Assembly (NCBI GenBank): GCA_008690995.1
Contig: VRMN01000009.1
Span: 124,001 to 188,000 of the forward strand
Length of the DNA: 64,000 nt
From: Porphyridium purpureum
Lineage: Eukaryota > Rhodophyta > Bangiophyceae > Porphyridiales > Porphyridiaceae
Direction: 5' to 3'
The translations under genes and the position numbers were made by a program. The notes beneath the pieces were generated by a model, which had not been told where the DNA came from, searched no databases, and saw nothing but the letters and a program-made list of their open reading frames with translations. Shown piece by piece: positions 8,301 to 17,635 of the stretch (positions within the stretch are counted from its first letter, which is position 1; every line of letters starts with the position of its first letter).

Positions 8301-9471
8301 TATCCGTAGAAGCCTCGAGGGGAACGCGGCAGGACTCGTCTTGGTAATGTACGTTGACGACGTGGTCTTAGCGGGGCGGAAAGACGAGGCACGGAATGCC
8401 ATGAGTGAGTTATATCAAGAATTCGTGATCGACGAGCAACCGCAGTGGCTCGGCGAGAGCCCGGTCCTTCACCTTGGCATGCGGATTTCCAGAACGAACG
8501 GAAGGGTAAAGATTGATGGTACGGACTACGCAAAGACCATTATAGATGAGTACGAGCGCGACTCGACTGTGAGGACGAGGGGCACGCGCGATGCGGCAAC
8601 CCCCATGGTATTTCCAGAGGCGGCGCTCTACGACGAAGCGGAAGTCAGTACGACTTGCCGGCAACACGTCGGACGCCTAATGTGGCTCGCACGCACGGTA
8701 AAGCCCGAAATAGCATACTCGGTCGCATATGTCTCGCGCTTTGTGGACAAGTGGAGCAAGGCAGCATCGGCGATTCTCGACCGAATCGTGCGGTACGTGC
8801 ACGGGAGCCAGGATAGTGTCTTGGAATACGGCAGCGCGGGGCGCCTGGGAGATCAGGTACGAATAGTCGCCTTTTCAGATAGCGACCATGCAGGCTGTCC
8901 CGCGACGCGGCGGTCAACTTCCGGCGGTTGCGTATACTTCTCAAACGGAGAAGAGAACTACTTGGTAGATTGGTTTTCGAAAGCACAACGGGCCTCGGTA
9001 TTATCCACCGCGGAGGCGGAACTCACCGCCCTTGGCAGGATCATGCGAACTACGATTCCTAACGCCGAAGTTGTAATCCGAGGGCTCGTTGGAACGCGCG
9101 TACCGCTCGCTGTGTGTTGCGACAGCGAAGCAGCGGTGAAGGCCGTTCGACGAGGATACTCCGCCAAGATGGCAAGTCTCGGGAAGACACACGGCGTCAC
9201 TGTAGCCACCCTCTCGGACGCTTTTGATGGAGAAGACTCGAACCTCGTGTCTGTCCCCGGAATATCGAATTGCGCAGACATCTTCACGAAGCCGATGGAA
9301 CGAGTGGCATTTACACGTGCTATTGCCAACCTTAGGAAGGGCGCTTCCAACGATCGAGAGCGAGACGTGCACGGGGCGCGTGGAAAGTTGCCCGTCCCAC
9401 TCGTCGATGGGCGTGCGGAAGGGCGAGTGCGAACGTACCGGGACGTCGTGACGGGGATTCAGCGGGTGTAA
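5122..9471 (+). CDS. Retrotransposon Pol polyprotein, copia order
   Basis: 1449 codons, read in a different frame from gag and overlapping it by ~260 bp. Visible parts in order: retropepsin-like protease with DCGATH near residue 112; a hydrophilic repeat linker (nt 5781-5966); a Cys-containing pre-integrase stretch near residue 506; integrase core (~545-710) with the acidic triad pattern including TDSGSEF; RVT_2 reverse transcriptase (~890-1130) with YVDD; RNase H (~1245-1390) with the copia hallmarks SDSDHAG and CADIFTKP. The frame ends inside the 3' LTR. The first part of the frame overlaps gag, so the true Pol N-terminus is uncertain. The frame looks intact. Confidence 0.93.
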   Translation: MRGGRIRGGASRFAIIPGSWDPPSLRPDARFRRAVWRELGTNGNRGAGYGGNLLQLRGTRALCARLPQAAPRASAGAAGKRRPAPRLGQVSAREPSELLTLHVRFCGKRAMAIVDCGATHVFVDKAWVRHSGLLSFCEATPGLQAVLADGRKTNVVGSLLGHLELNGIGSRRCRAIVCPALMTDLVIGMEFLTRTGMVIDYEDGSIFMRKREDMNLKRDKEQNGSAGRTSGGTAGPGREQNESAGRTSGGTAGPGREQNGSAGRTSGRTAGPGREQNGSAGHVEASSVNPQPRNQGRSAGRSSVHVDGPCVNRDTSAGRVHEKNVGKSSGLSDEESAGSSNACSTGANGYENGNMSPERVDCETDRPNMGANVEVHSNQACKGTPLAKSAECRETEVRTRGRDQVMGKTKARSNTDPAQDSLVRSKIGSRHGGSALKETAYPSGDCSLIPEPDSPGEAQTGDIASSSSDDGAPNAIRGIRRAMTWVDRLALGTTVSNVPDGHALLHMPARTSCEVCTRAKLKMRPSYRIDVDAHARAPGVAARFDEEIGVDLVDAGAKVRSREGYRYILTHVDEHTGWIEVAGVVDKTALACREALVECQAGRDWPKRMRTDSGSEFRGAFARVLRERNVEHTLCIPHRPNGHARLERLHHTLNAVIRCLLWQSGLHVVWFFRAAKFFAFWYNRVHLGRDGLTPFERRYGQGWVESGKPWLMAPFGSRVVYKVDDVANKFAPTTREGVVVGARDHPAALEVLETGSGATTWTRDFRVFKDFTMRVPGAEPLAEMEKVIAYDPDGDLAVAQRDNVASEETGIKARVEAITERLKAIDEREKQLSQEVAARRAAKEGKEIRRTKKNARRSARIAARFPSVTINVTRVMSRREATTDGRAAEAIENELGQMRRFGVWDPEPVTLNSITEGLIVRAHMVVAEKHTERPVEERKIKARLVAGGDRITDMTGVPVSLTVPYEAPASLAALRIVLAWAQMNELEVGFVDITSAYLQAECSGGPVYVILPSEAGGKTGTAHHLRKAMYGLPRAGADFAREARSRLLRLGWVEVTAGVYIRRSLEGNAAGLVLVMYVDDVVLAGRKDEARNAMSELYQEFVIDEQPQWLGESPVLHLGMRISRTNGRVKIDGTDYAKTIIDEYERDSTVRTRGTRDAATPMVFPEAALYDEAEVSTTCRQHVGRLMWLARTVKPEIAYSVAYVSRFVDKWSKAASAILDRIVRYVHGSQDSVLEYGSAGRLGDQVRIVAFSDSDHAGCPATRRSTSGGCVYFSNGEENYLVDWFSKAQRASVLSTAEAELTALGRIMRTTIPNAEVVIRGLVGTRVPLAVCCDSEAAVKAVRRGYSAKMASLGKTHGVTVATLSDAFDGEDSNLVSVPGISNCADIFTKPMERVAFTRAIANLRKGASNDRERDVHGARGKLPVPLVDGRAEGRVRTYRDVVTGIQRV
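5781..5966 (+). repeat. 54-bp tandem repeat in the pol linker
   Basis: Three full 54-bp units (5781-5834, 5835-5888, 5889-5942) plus a partial fourth. Each encodes an 18-residue unit EQNGSAGRTSGGTAGPGR with few substitutions. Degenerate SAG(R)-containing copies continue to ~6150. The repeat lies between protease and integrase, where length variation is tolerated. Confidence 0.9.
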
Positions 9472-9680
9472 TGCGATGTGACTCGACTAGCGTCCCGCCG
9501 GATGCCGATGTGACGTGACTCGATGTGGTCAGATTGCATCAACAAGGACCCGGCGGGCGTCTATATAGTGGGTGCGGTCGCGCAGAGATGGCAGACGGAT
9601 AAGCCTAGAAGAAAAGAGAGAAGGTAAGGGAAGGGGAATAGTAAAAGGGTTCTTCGTTGATCGTTAACAGAAAACCCACG
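9379..9680 (+). repeat. 3' LTR of the copia-order element
   Basis: This is the second copy of the 302-bp terminal repeat. Its first 93 bp also encode the last residues and stop of the pol frame. TATATA is repeated at 9562-9567. TTGAG follows at 9681-9685 as the right half of the target duplication. Confidence 0.95.
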
Positions 9681-9685
9681 TTGAG

Positions 9686-11342
9686 CCATGGCACAAAGAT
9701 GTTGCTGCATCATTCCGTCAAAGTATGCGCATGGCGGCCCGAGTAGTCTGTCCGAGAGTCTATGGCATGACATGGATGGTCAATGAGGCCCCGGATGTTG
9801 CCACTCTGACGCCACTCTGGCCGTGGCATGTGCTAATGCGAGTCTGACGATGGCTCGTTTCCAGGCACGTTTCGCCGTGATACTCACGTTGACCGACTTC
9901 TTTGGCGCCGCGCTGATTTGTCCGAGTGCCTGGCAAAAATGGCTCCCACCTGAAAGATATTCAGCCTTTAGCTGCTAAACATTTGTGATGCCCCAGACGC
10001 ATCGCGCTTTAGAGATTCGTGGCTTGCTGTGCACCGCGTCATGCGTAGATGGGAGTGTTCTGTGGCGTTTCGCGGATTCTTTTCCGCACGCAGAGGGGTG
10101 TGCTTGGTCGACTTCAAGGCAGATATTTCATTCGTACGTCCATTACGAACGGCGCACAGATACAGTCAAGACGCGGTTTGGGCACGTAGCCCGTGTTAGG
10201 ACAATCATTTCAACTTTCTGGTTTACAACACACTCACTTCACATGTACGTGTGGACTATTGTAACATTTTTTCGTCTATGCTGTTGTCCCTCCTCCGATT
10301 CAAACGCCGGCGCTTGCGCCGCGTCGGCTGCGACGAGACAAGGACTTGCAGCCTGCTGTGTCTCTTCACCGGCCAAGCTAAAGTGCAAGCTAGACGCCGG
10401 CATCACGTGACGCCTCGGCGAGGGTGCGTGCCTTTTCGCACGCAGCCGGGACGACGCGGACATGTATCGTTCAGCACGAGGTTTTCGCTCCATGTCGCTA
10501 GACCGTCCACAAATCTTCAAATGCTTTGCTCCGTGAACTGACTCCACTGACGGACCACTTCCCGAACAAGCGAAGTCGCCAGCGTGGCCACGATGCCATG
10601 CTCTGGTTGAGGGCGGCTGCGGCTCGCTTTATACATGGACAGAGTGATTCATTCACCTGACGCGACGCATGCGCCTCGATACTCACATACGTAGTCGTGA
10701 TTATATGCGATTCTGGCAAAGAATGGTGTGTAGCGCACGAACCGCAGGGGCCCGCTTATGGCCGCGGATGGCCTCCATGAGTGAGACGGCGGATGCCGCT
10801 TCGTGCTGCTTCGCCAACGGTCCGAGAAACCAGCGCATGTGCCGAGAAAGCACGCCACGTCCCGGTCAGCAGGAACCCCGGAATGAAAACCTCTGGACAG
10901 ATCGATGAACCGATAAGCCGGTAGAGCAGCGCGTGTTGCAGCTGTGGCTCGGCTCGTGGCGGTGGTCGTAGGCGTCACTTTGGAGCCATGTGATTCGTGT
11001 GAGTTGCGTCGGATCCTATCAGCCCGGCATTGATGCCTGGCACGCGCTACGCGGATGCACAAGTTCTTCCAAAGCTCTCTTCCAGTCCCGCGCGCTGTCG
11101 TTGGCTCGCTCCTTCGTTTCCGTCTTGAGCGGAAAACTTGCGTGACCAGCGGAGAACGGGGAAGTGTAGTTTTGGCCTTGACGTTCTAGATGTCACGTTT
11201 CGAATGAAAGGACAGTAGCAGAATCGCCAAAGGTACGACGCACACACATGGATTGAACAATAAATAATACATAGTTCATTCTTCGACGATCTTACGTGCT
11301 GCCTGGTTTGTGACGGCATGAGCGTGGTGACTTGGTCACGCT
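9686..11342. other. Gene-poor stretch right of the retrotransposon
   Basis: About 1.65 kb of mixed sequence in which ORFs on both strands are short, Arg/Cys/Ser-rich and unlike the clean codon use of neighbouring genes. I see no tRNA, repeat array or recognisable domain. It could hold untranslated or regulatory sequence, or exons too short to judge. Confidence 0.5.
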
Positions 11343-11636
11343 TTAGTTGATCGATTCCAGTTTTCGCTTCACCTGGGTACTCTCGTTCTCCGCGTCGCCC
11401 TTTCTACCGGTGCAGGTAAGCGGCGCTGAATACGGTATATTCGGCAAACTGGACGACACCATGCGCATCGAGAGGTCCATCTCGAACGGCATGTCCAACA
11501 GTGTGACGCCGTCGGGCACGTTTACCAAGCTTTTCGTCTTCACGGGCCGCGGCGTGGGCGCGTGCTCGTCTGCACGTCTCTTGCCTGACGACATGGAGCG
11601 GAATGCCCGCGGCTTCCTCGTGTCTTCGGTGCGCAT
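11343..11636 (-). CDS. Small hypothetical protein (97 residues)
   Basis: This ATG-started frame has the G/C-rich third positions seen in the window's confident genes and a natural composition: a basic, Pro-containing N-terminus, a hydrophobic/Met-rich middle (VPDGVTLLDMPFEMDL) and a charged Lys/Glu/Arg tail. The overlapping plus-strand frame of 140 residues is Ser/Phe-rich and looks like its shadow. No family recognised. It stands alone in a gene-poor region. Confidence 0.4.
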   Translation of the reverse strand: MRTEDTRKPRAFRSMSSGKRRADEHAPTPRPVKTKSLVNVPDGVTLLDMPFEMDLSMRMVSSSLPNIPYSAPLTCTGRKGDAENESTQVKRKLESIN

Positions 11637-12454
11637 TGTTTCGTCACAAACCCGGGAAGGGACAATCGTGAAACTCTTCGCTACTCGCTCTCACGATGGC
11701 ATTCCTCCAAGCCTGCGTTATGAACTCATGGTCACAGTCTCTAATTTATACCCGCTGGAGTGGGGATGACTGCGTATGTGGAAACGCAAACGAGTGTTGC
11801 AGCTTTGCGCTGCCAGCTCTCCCGACCACCAACACGGAACGAGAGCTCTTTTTGCGCGTGTGCCGACTCACACTTTGTGCGCCATGCTTGCTCAGCAATA
11901 TCGATTTTCAGTATCACGCTGATATGAGACTTCTAATTCACTTTCGTCACGAGAAGGTTGCCAATGAAAAGGGGGCGGGGGGGAATTTGGACGTCACAAA
12001 TAGAGAGCGCAGTGCAAGCAGGGAATGACCTGGAACAGACTTCATCAGACTGCATCAGACTGCTCAACACGCCAACAGGCTGCGATGTTCGATACTGTGG
12101 GCGGTAGTTCAGAAGTTGAGTGGAATACATACAGGAGAAAAAGAAGAAGAAAGAAAAAAAGGGCCAAAGAACCACAGTCACTCGCCTTCGCCGTGCCAAA
12201 GCGATACCGTGAGTCTCATGCTCCGGCTTTGTGATCAAAAGCTCGTCCGTACGGCAGAAGAGCGCGCTCATGTTGGCTGCATTGCCCGACAAGGGTTTGT
12301 AACCCCGTCCAAGGTCGCTGTGCACTGACAGATCCTGGTGGGAAATGTGATGATTTTGTCGTGAAGCAAACGTTGGACAAAGCGGTACGAATCACAGGAC
12401 TCTATGACAGAAGCATCTCTGTTTAATGCTCAGATTTAGGCAGCCCTCGGAATC
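11637..12454. other. Gene-poor stretch, nothing recognised
   Basis: AT-richer sequence than its surroundings, with a purine run (AGAAAAAGAAGAAGAAAG type) near 12130-12160. Frames here are short and unconvincing on both strands. No RNA gene or repeat seen. Confidence 0.45.
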
Positions 12455-12844
12455 GTGAAGGAGGAGAGGGTGGCGCGCACGATTGCGCAAAGTCCTCCAA
12501 CTGCTGGCCACCAGGTTCAAAAGTTAAGAACATTTGACTTGGGCATAAGACACATGCGCGTAAATGGTAAGCACGGCGCCTGGGAGACTACGGATTTCGC
12601 TGGAGTCACGGGACAGGAACTGCGAGGAAAGCTGAGAAGAAATCTGCTTTTGGACGAGGCAACGCGTCGCATACACCTAATCACTGCTGTCACTGGCTGC
12701 ACCTCTTCTCTTGCACAGTTGGATGAGGAAAAGCGAAACGTGGCGCCGGCAGAAACCGCGCACCTGGTAAACCGCGCATTCGGTAGCGCAATGCTTCTTA
12801 GTGTCTCTTTCGCGCCACATGCACAGAATAACATACCTAGATGA
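12455..12844 (+). CDS. Possible small protein, weak support
   Basis: A 129-codon frame with acceptable composition from its internal Met near 12555 (MRVNGKHGAWETTDF...). It overlaps the 3' end of the convergent MYB-like gene by 8 bp. No domain is recognised and codon choice is less GC3-rich than in the firm genes. It could be a real small gene or chance. Confidence 0.25.
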   Translation: MKEERVARTIAQSPPTAGHQVQKLRTFDLGIRHMRVNGKHGAWETTDFAGVTGQELRGKLRRNLLLDEATRRIHLITAVTGCTSSLAQLDEEKRNVAPAETAHLVNRAFGSAMLLSVSFAPHAQNNIPR

Positions 12845-13853
12845 TTGCATCTGATCGTTTGCTTTGAATGGTTGACGCGCCAATACGCCGCATCAACTTA
12901 TGAAAGCGAAACTTAACCTCTTGGCTATTGTGCAACCCACCAATCTGTTCTGCAATAAGGCGCCAATTCCGTGGTTGCGTGGGGTCGCCCTGTGCGGCCA
13001 TCTCGAGGATCTTGCGATCCTGTTCCTCCGAGAACGGCAGGTCCCGCTTCTCTGGTTCCGCGAGATAGTAGCAGTAGCGCGCACGCAGCTGCTTGCAATT
13101 GCGATGCGGCAGATATTGTTCGGCGAGTCGGCTCCAGTCTCGCGCACCATGCTCTGCAACGGCACGACGCAGAATTTTGTCCTCTTCTTGTGTCCACCGG
13201 TGCCGCTGACCCGGGCTCGAATTTCGCGCAGGAGAGTGCCCTAAATTGTTCTGACCGCTCGTTCCACGGTCAGAGCTGCGACTCACCCCGCCGGTGGCGG
13301 GCAGGGTTTTCGCGCCAGAGGGATGCGATCCCATGGATACGGTACCGGGGTCCGGATGTCCAGATGCGGGCTCTGAATTCACGCCTGACTCCGCGGGCCT
13401 GTTGAGAATAAAGTCGAGCGCCATTTTGTTGGGCGCAGTCCCCGCAGGGTGGTCGCGCACGTTCTGAACTGGCACGTACTGCCGCGAGCTCGCAAAGGAT
13501 GCGTTCCTGAGCGCGAGGAGCGAAGGCCTGGATGCGTTTGGCCGTCCCTCCATCGGCACGGGCACTGAGTCCACGGCGCGCACCAATGGAAAACTAGCTG
13601 GCCTGCGCTGCGACGACGTCTCCCGGCCACTTGGCCACAGCAAGCAGGACCGTTCTGGCTTCGATGGCGGCGGCTTCTGGCCGTCATTCGGCAAGCCGCT
13701 CGATCGTCCGGCGCCGCCGTGGTCGCCGTCATCCATCGCGTACGTCCTAAGGCCCAGCATCTCAAGCATAACGTCTCCCCCTTCCTTTGCCTCGCGTCCT
13801 GTCGACCACGAGCGACGACCGGCTTGTGTCTCGGTCTGCGTCTTGCCAACCAT
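12837..13853 (-). CDS. MYB/SANT two-repeat DNA-binding protein
   Basis: 338 residues from the ATG at 13853. The C-terminal ~110 residues carry two MYB-type helix-turn-helix repeats. The first is RHRWTQEEDKILRRAVAEHG with the second and third spaced aromatics (W in RDWSRLA, Y in RYCYYL). The second starts PFSEEQDRKIL and has W in RNWRLIAEQIG, ending in a basic KFRFHKLMRR. The N-terminal two thirds are disordered and rich in Ser, Pro and Gly. Such proteins bind DNA in the nucleus; target genes cannot be inferred. The frame stays open and protein-like upstream to ~14030 without an ATG (FYLVDANRRACRICSH...), so an extra upstream exon is possible. Confidence 0.82.
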   Translation of the reverse strand: MVGKTQTETQAGRRSWSTGREAKEGGDVMLEMLGLRTYAMDDGDHGGAGRSSGLPNDGQKPPPSKPERSCLLWPSGRETSSQRRPASFPLVRAVDSVPVPMEGRPNASRPSLLALRNASFASSRQYVPVQNVRDHPAGTAPNKMALDFILNRPAESGVNSEPASGHPDPGTVSMGSHPSGAKTLPATGGVSRSSDRGTSGQNNLGHSPARNSSPGQRHRWTQEEDKILRRAVAEHGARDWSRLAEQYLPHRNCKQLRARYCYYLAEPEKRDLPFSEEQDRKILEMAAQGDPTQPRNWRLIAEQIGGLHNSQEVKFRFHKLMRRIGASTIQSKRSDAII

Positions 13854-15739
13854 CTCATCCTGAAATCCACGCGGCGTGGCTGAATGGAGAAGGCCGAATT
13901 GGTGTAGCCGCTTGTATGCGTCTGTGACTTGAACCCGCAGCGACCGATTTCCAGCGCGATTTAGTGCGGCATGTGAGCAAATCCGGCATGCGCGACGGTT
14001 TGCATCAACCAAGTAGAAGATTCATTTGACGCCTCCGCCCCTCCCTCCCAGCGCCAAAAAAAAATCGCAAATGCAAGTTAGGTCACCACACGAGAACGAC
14101 AGGGAGGAGGAACAACACCAACCACCAACAAGCAAAAGGGTTGACTCACCCTGCACAAACGTCCCACCGCAAAAACCCCAAAAGGCCCTGAAAAGACGCC
14201 ACGACAAAAGGCCAACAAACGAAAGACAAAGAAATCCGCAAACAAGCTGACCCGCTCCGCACCGAACGAGGCCAAACCGATGATGTACGCGTGCACCCGT
14301 TTACACCAGAATCGGACACCTCATCATGCACAACGAAGTTGCGGCGGTTGCGGCAGTTGCTTGTTTGGGTTACGCTTTTCATTCTCGGCGGGCGGGCACG
14401 CGGGCGTGCACGCGCGTGCATGCAAGCTTGATCCGGTTGATCCTCCGTTTGCAGTTGGTTCCGCTCGTGCGTTAAACATTGAGGATGATCGATCCCTTGC
14501 TGCAGTGTCGCGCAATCGGCGCGTGGGTGACGGCGAATTACTGTAGAAAAGCCGGATTCGACACACCGAGTTGCGGCGGACTGAAAGCACTCGCCTATCC
14601 CCAGTGCGTGTGCAAGGCTTCTGTCAACTCCGACTGCAAGGAGCGTGGCCTCACGTCATCGGCACGGATGGCTTCTTTTCCTTACACAGAACGGTACAGT
14701 GTGATGCAACGAGAAAGGCTTTGGTTCCTGTATTCGATGAAACAAGTGTACGACAGAAGAACGAGCCGCTGACACGAAAAGCACGTGCTTGAAGCCCGGC
14801 GGTGCGTGGTCTCGCACCACGTGGTCAAGGGCGCGCCCGCCAGTCGCACCGGCCTCGTTCCGGTCCATGACATGCCCTGCTACCGAACAAATTCTCCTCA
14901 TGCCTTTTGTAACACTCGCAGCTCAAGAATCTCCTCGCTCAAGCTCCCACGAGGGTCCAATGTGCTACAGCCACTTGCAGCTTGTGTCTCACTCTGCCAA
15001 TCTTCTCTCCCGCGACGCACGTCTCGCAAGGTCTGTTACCCACCAACATATCTGCCAGGTGTATAAGTGCGTATGGATCGTATTTTCACAGCAGCGCGCG
15101 TGCAAAAAGGCCCCGGCCTCCACTTCTTGGCACTACTTCTTGAGCACGTAAAGCCAATAGCCGTGCATACCACCGAATCCAGGTTTATCAACTTTTCAGT
15201 CCATAGAAGAAATGACACCGCAATGTCCATATGAGGGTCAGTTTGTCATCAAGTCGGCCAGAGTTGAACGCGCCGCCAGATTCTTTCCACTCGTCAGCGT
15301 TCCTCAACCCGACTTGCGCGTCGCCGTTCTTCCAGTCGGCTACATCCGACAGCCGTGAAGAAGAGCTCGCAACTCCGAGTGAGAACACGTTCTGCCAATT
15401 TGGCGCCCTTCACCGTCACTTTTTCCTTTTTCCAATGTGTTGTGTTGCGTTCGACCCAATGCACATGCAAGCGGTTGTCCTCTTTCACATCTCTTCGCGG
15501 CCAAGCGGTACGCAAGATACCTGATCAAAAACAGTACGCGGCATCCGGCAAGATGGCAATCCATCCCGTCGCTCGAGCCGTACCTTCATGCGATTCGCTT
15601 TTACTCCATGTCCCTGCAGCCAGATTCGACCAAGTCGTGTCCAGCGTGAGCTCGAGTGCCGTACGGCACTTGTCATCATCCGTCACCTCTTACTTCTGGC
15701 ACGTTGCAAGTAAACGAGCATCGTTTTGCACGAACCACT
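13854..15739. other. Intergenic stretch with coding-like fragments on the minus strand
   Basis: No complete gene seen. Around 14040-14260 the plus strand is A/C-rich low complexity. On the minus strand two fragments look coding. One, at about 15525-15690, reads DKCRTALELTLDTTWSN and continues with natural composition. The other, at about 15188-15400, contains WKNGDAQVGLRNADEWKES and ends with a stop. They lie in different frames with a plausible small intron between, but I could not fix splice sites. A GTACAGTG motif lies at 14694-14701. Confidence 0.4.
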
Positions 15740-17497
15740 TTATCGCTCGTGTGAGGACTGAAAGCGCGACCTGAAGTCCGTGGCATAATCGTTCCGTCTC
15801 ATCTTCTTCGCGTCACGCTCGTGCAGCGCCGTGCTGCCGGGAGCTATCATGGCCGACTTGCGCCGCGCCGCCAGAGCAGCGTCGACTCGAGCACCGCGCA
15901 CATCCGAAATAAAGGCATTCATTGCCTGCTCATCCCCGCCCACTACCCCGCGGGACGCGCCTGCCGCGTCTTCTGCACTGACACGGGCGCTGTCGCGAGC
16001 TTGACGCCCAGAATCAACACGCTCGTTGCGCGCCAGTGTGCTGCCCGAGTCGCGCCCAGCCTGGGCAGGGCCGCCACTCGCAAGACCACCGGGGTCTCGT
16101 TCAAATTCCACGGGTTTGTACGAATGGCCCGGCACTTCTCTTTCTTGCCGTGGCTCCAGTGACTCGTCCGGGCTGTGTGCAGACCGCGGCATACCATTAC
16201 CTTCGCCGCCGCGGCTGCTGCCACCGCCCCGGAAAATGCTATCGGAACGAAAGGAGCTTACATGCGCAGCGGCTCCGTCGCGCGCACCCACCAATGGACG
16301 GTACAATACGGAGCTCCCGCCCGCAGCAAACAGAGGCTTGTCGTACATAGAGTACGAATCCTCCGCGCCATGCCCAGAGTCCAGGCCGGCTGGGGCGCGA
16401 TCAAACAGACGCTGGTCGAATGCAAGTTCAGACATGCCTGCGCCGCCACTTTCGCGCATACCCGGCGTGGTACGATTAGACTCCTTGACGCCCTGCGTAG
16501 GCTCTCGTGCAACAGTGGGAAAGCCACCAGTGACCCGCGCACCCAAGGGAGCGCCTGCAGACACAAAACTGTCCGCGCCTCCACTCACCACGCCACGATG
16601 TGCGCGTGCGAGTGCTGCAAGCTCACGTAGCTCAAGCTCTTTTCTCTCACGCTCACGGCTTTCCATCTCGCGCTGGATGCGCGCTCTCTGCTCAATGTCA
16701 TCTCTTGCGGTCTGTTCTGCCTTGAGCAAGCTTTCTGCTAGTTCGCTGAACCGAGAGCTGACCTGCTCGTGGTTCCCCACCATGGTGTGCGACACGTTCT
16801 TGGAGTTCGCGGCAAGGCGCTTGTCCAGTGCGATGGCAAACCCGCCCTGATTCTTCCATTGAGAAATGGATGGCGGCACGTCCCACTGCTTCAGATCCTG
16901 CTTTGTGAGCTTCTGGGGTGGCGAATGTAGCACGGGTTCCTCCGGACCAGGCTGGCACGATGGAGCGCGGCGATGTCTGAACCGCGGTGGCTCCATGGGG
17001 TCTGCCTGCACCGAGTTAATCTGCACCACGCGACGATCCGACACGCCGGGAACGAAACCAGGCGTGCCGGGCTTAGCGCTGTACTGCACGTACTCGGGCG
17101 CTGAAGAACCGAAACCGGAGCCCCCGCCATCCACGACAGATGATAATGCGCCCGTGCGCTTCCTTTCCATGGCACGTTGTAACGCATGTTCAGTCCGTTG
17201 GTTGGTGGACCCCACCTCTGCGGCATGCGGTAGCGCCAGCGCGTCCTCGGTCACATCTCGCTCTCTGCTCCTCTCGTAGCCGGCCTGCGCTTCAGTAATG
17301 CTCGCAAGTTGCGAGGACTCGCGCGGCAACGCCACCACAGCTCCGTCGCCGACGCGTTGAAGCGCAAGTGCCGTTGACGCTGAATCCTCACTGGGTCGCT
17401 GTTCGTTCTCTACAGTATCCGTGCGTGCCACCGTCTCGCGTTGACTTGCCGCAGACGCGCTAGGCGGCGGCAGTTTCGAGAGCAACGACTGCATCAT
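15740..17497 (-). CDS. SNW1: SNW1/SKIP/Prp45 spliceosomal and transcription coregulator
   Basis: 585 residues. The SNW domain starts near residue 169 with PPRFRHRR, runs through EEPVLHSPPQKLT and QWDVPPSISQWKN, and then LDKRLAAN and a helical LAESLLKAEQTAR segment, matching SKIP/Prp45 in order. This family is part of the NineTeen-related complex of the active spliceosome and also links to transcription, in the nucleus. The signature tripeptide Ser-Asn-Trp is Ser-Gln-Trp here. The C-terminal third is disordered (Gly/Ser/Arg-rich) and ends with a basic tail RRNDYATDFRSRF, as in relatives. The start is the first of two adjacent ATGs. It lies 138 bp downstream of VPS53 on the same strand. Confidence 0.93.
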   Translation of the reverse strand: MMQSLLSKLPPPSASAASQRETVARTDTVENEQRPSEDSASTALALQRVGDGAVVALPRESSQLASITEAQAGYERSRERDVTEDALALPHAAEVGSTNQRTEHALQRAMERKRTGALSSVVDGGGSGFGSSAPEYVQYSAKPGTPGFVPGVSDRRVVQINSVQADPMEPPRFRHRRAPSCQPGPEEPVLHSPPQKLTKQDLKQWDVPPSISQWKNQGGFAIALDKRLAANSKNVSHTMVGNHEQVSSRFSELAESLLKAEQTARDDIEQRARIQREMESRERERKELELRELAALARAHRGVVSGGADSFVSAGAPLGARVTGGFPTVAREPTQGVKESNRTTPGMRESGGAGMSELAFDQRLFDRAPAGLDSGHGAEDSYSMYDKPLFAAGGSSVLYRPLVGARDGAAAHVSSFRSDSIFRGGGSSRGGEGNGMPRSAHSPDESLEPRQEREVPGHSYKPVEFERDPGGLASGGPAQAGRDSGSTLARNERVDSGRQARDSARVSAEDAAGASRGVVGGDEQAMNAFISDVRGARVDAALAARRKSAMIAPGSTALHERDAKKMRRNDYATDFRSRFQSSHER

Positions 17498-17635
17498 CCT
17501 TCCGCAACCTGGGCACGCCGGTCACAAGGAAACGCCACTCTTCGCCACAATGAACTATTGCGACCGTTCAACTCAGGGTGCTTGCAAAACGATAAGAAAA
17601 AGTTTCAGCTGTATTTCGTTTGCACGGATGAAAAA

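Larger units (their letters stand above)
4276..9685 (+). mobile_element. Ty1/copia-order LTR retrotransposon, looks whole and young
   Basis: The element body is 4281-9680, bounded by two 302-bp LTRs that I could not tell apart by eye. It is flanked by the 5-bp target duplication TTGAG (4276-4280 and 9681-9685). Between the LTRs are a gag frame with a CCHC knuckle and a long pol frame in the order protease, integrase, reverse transcriptase, RNase H, which is the copia order. Gag and pol lie in overlapping different frames, as in many retroelements that use ribosomal frameshifting. Indistinguishable LTRs and intact frames imply a very recent insertion. The LTR termini are CGTGG...CCACG rather than a bare TG...CA. 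The insertion lies upstream of the minus-strand coiled-coil gene. Confidence 0.95.

Noticed and set aside
16026-16850. 274-residue plus-strand frame
   Set aside because: Antisense shadow of SNW1; Ser/Arg/Pro-rich with no domain.
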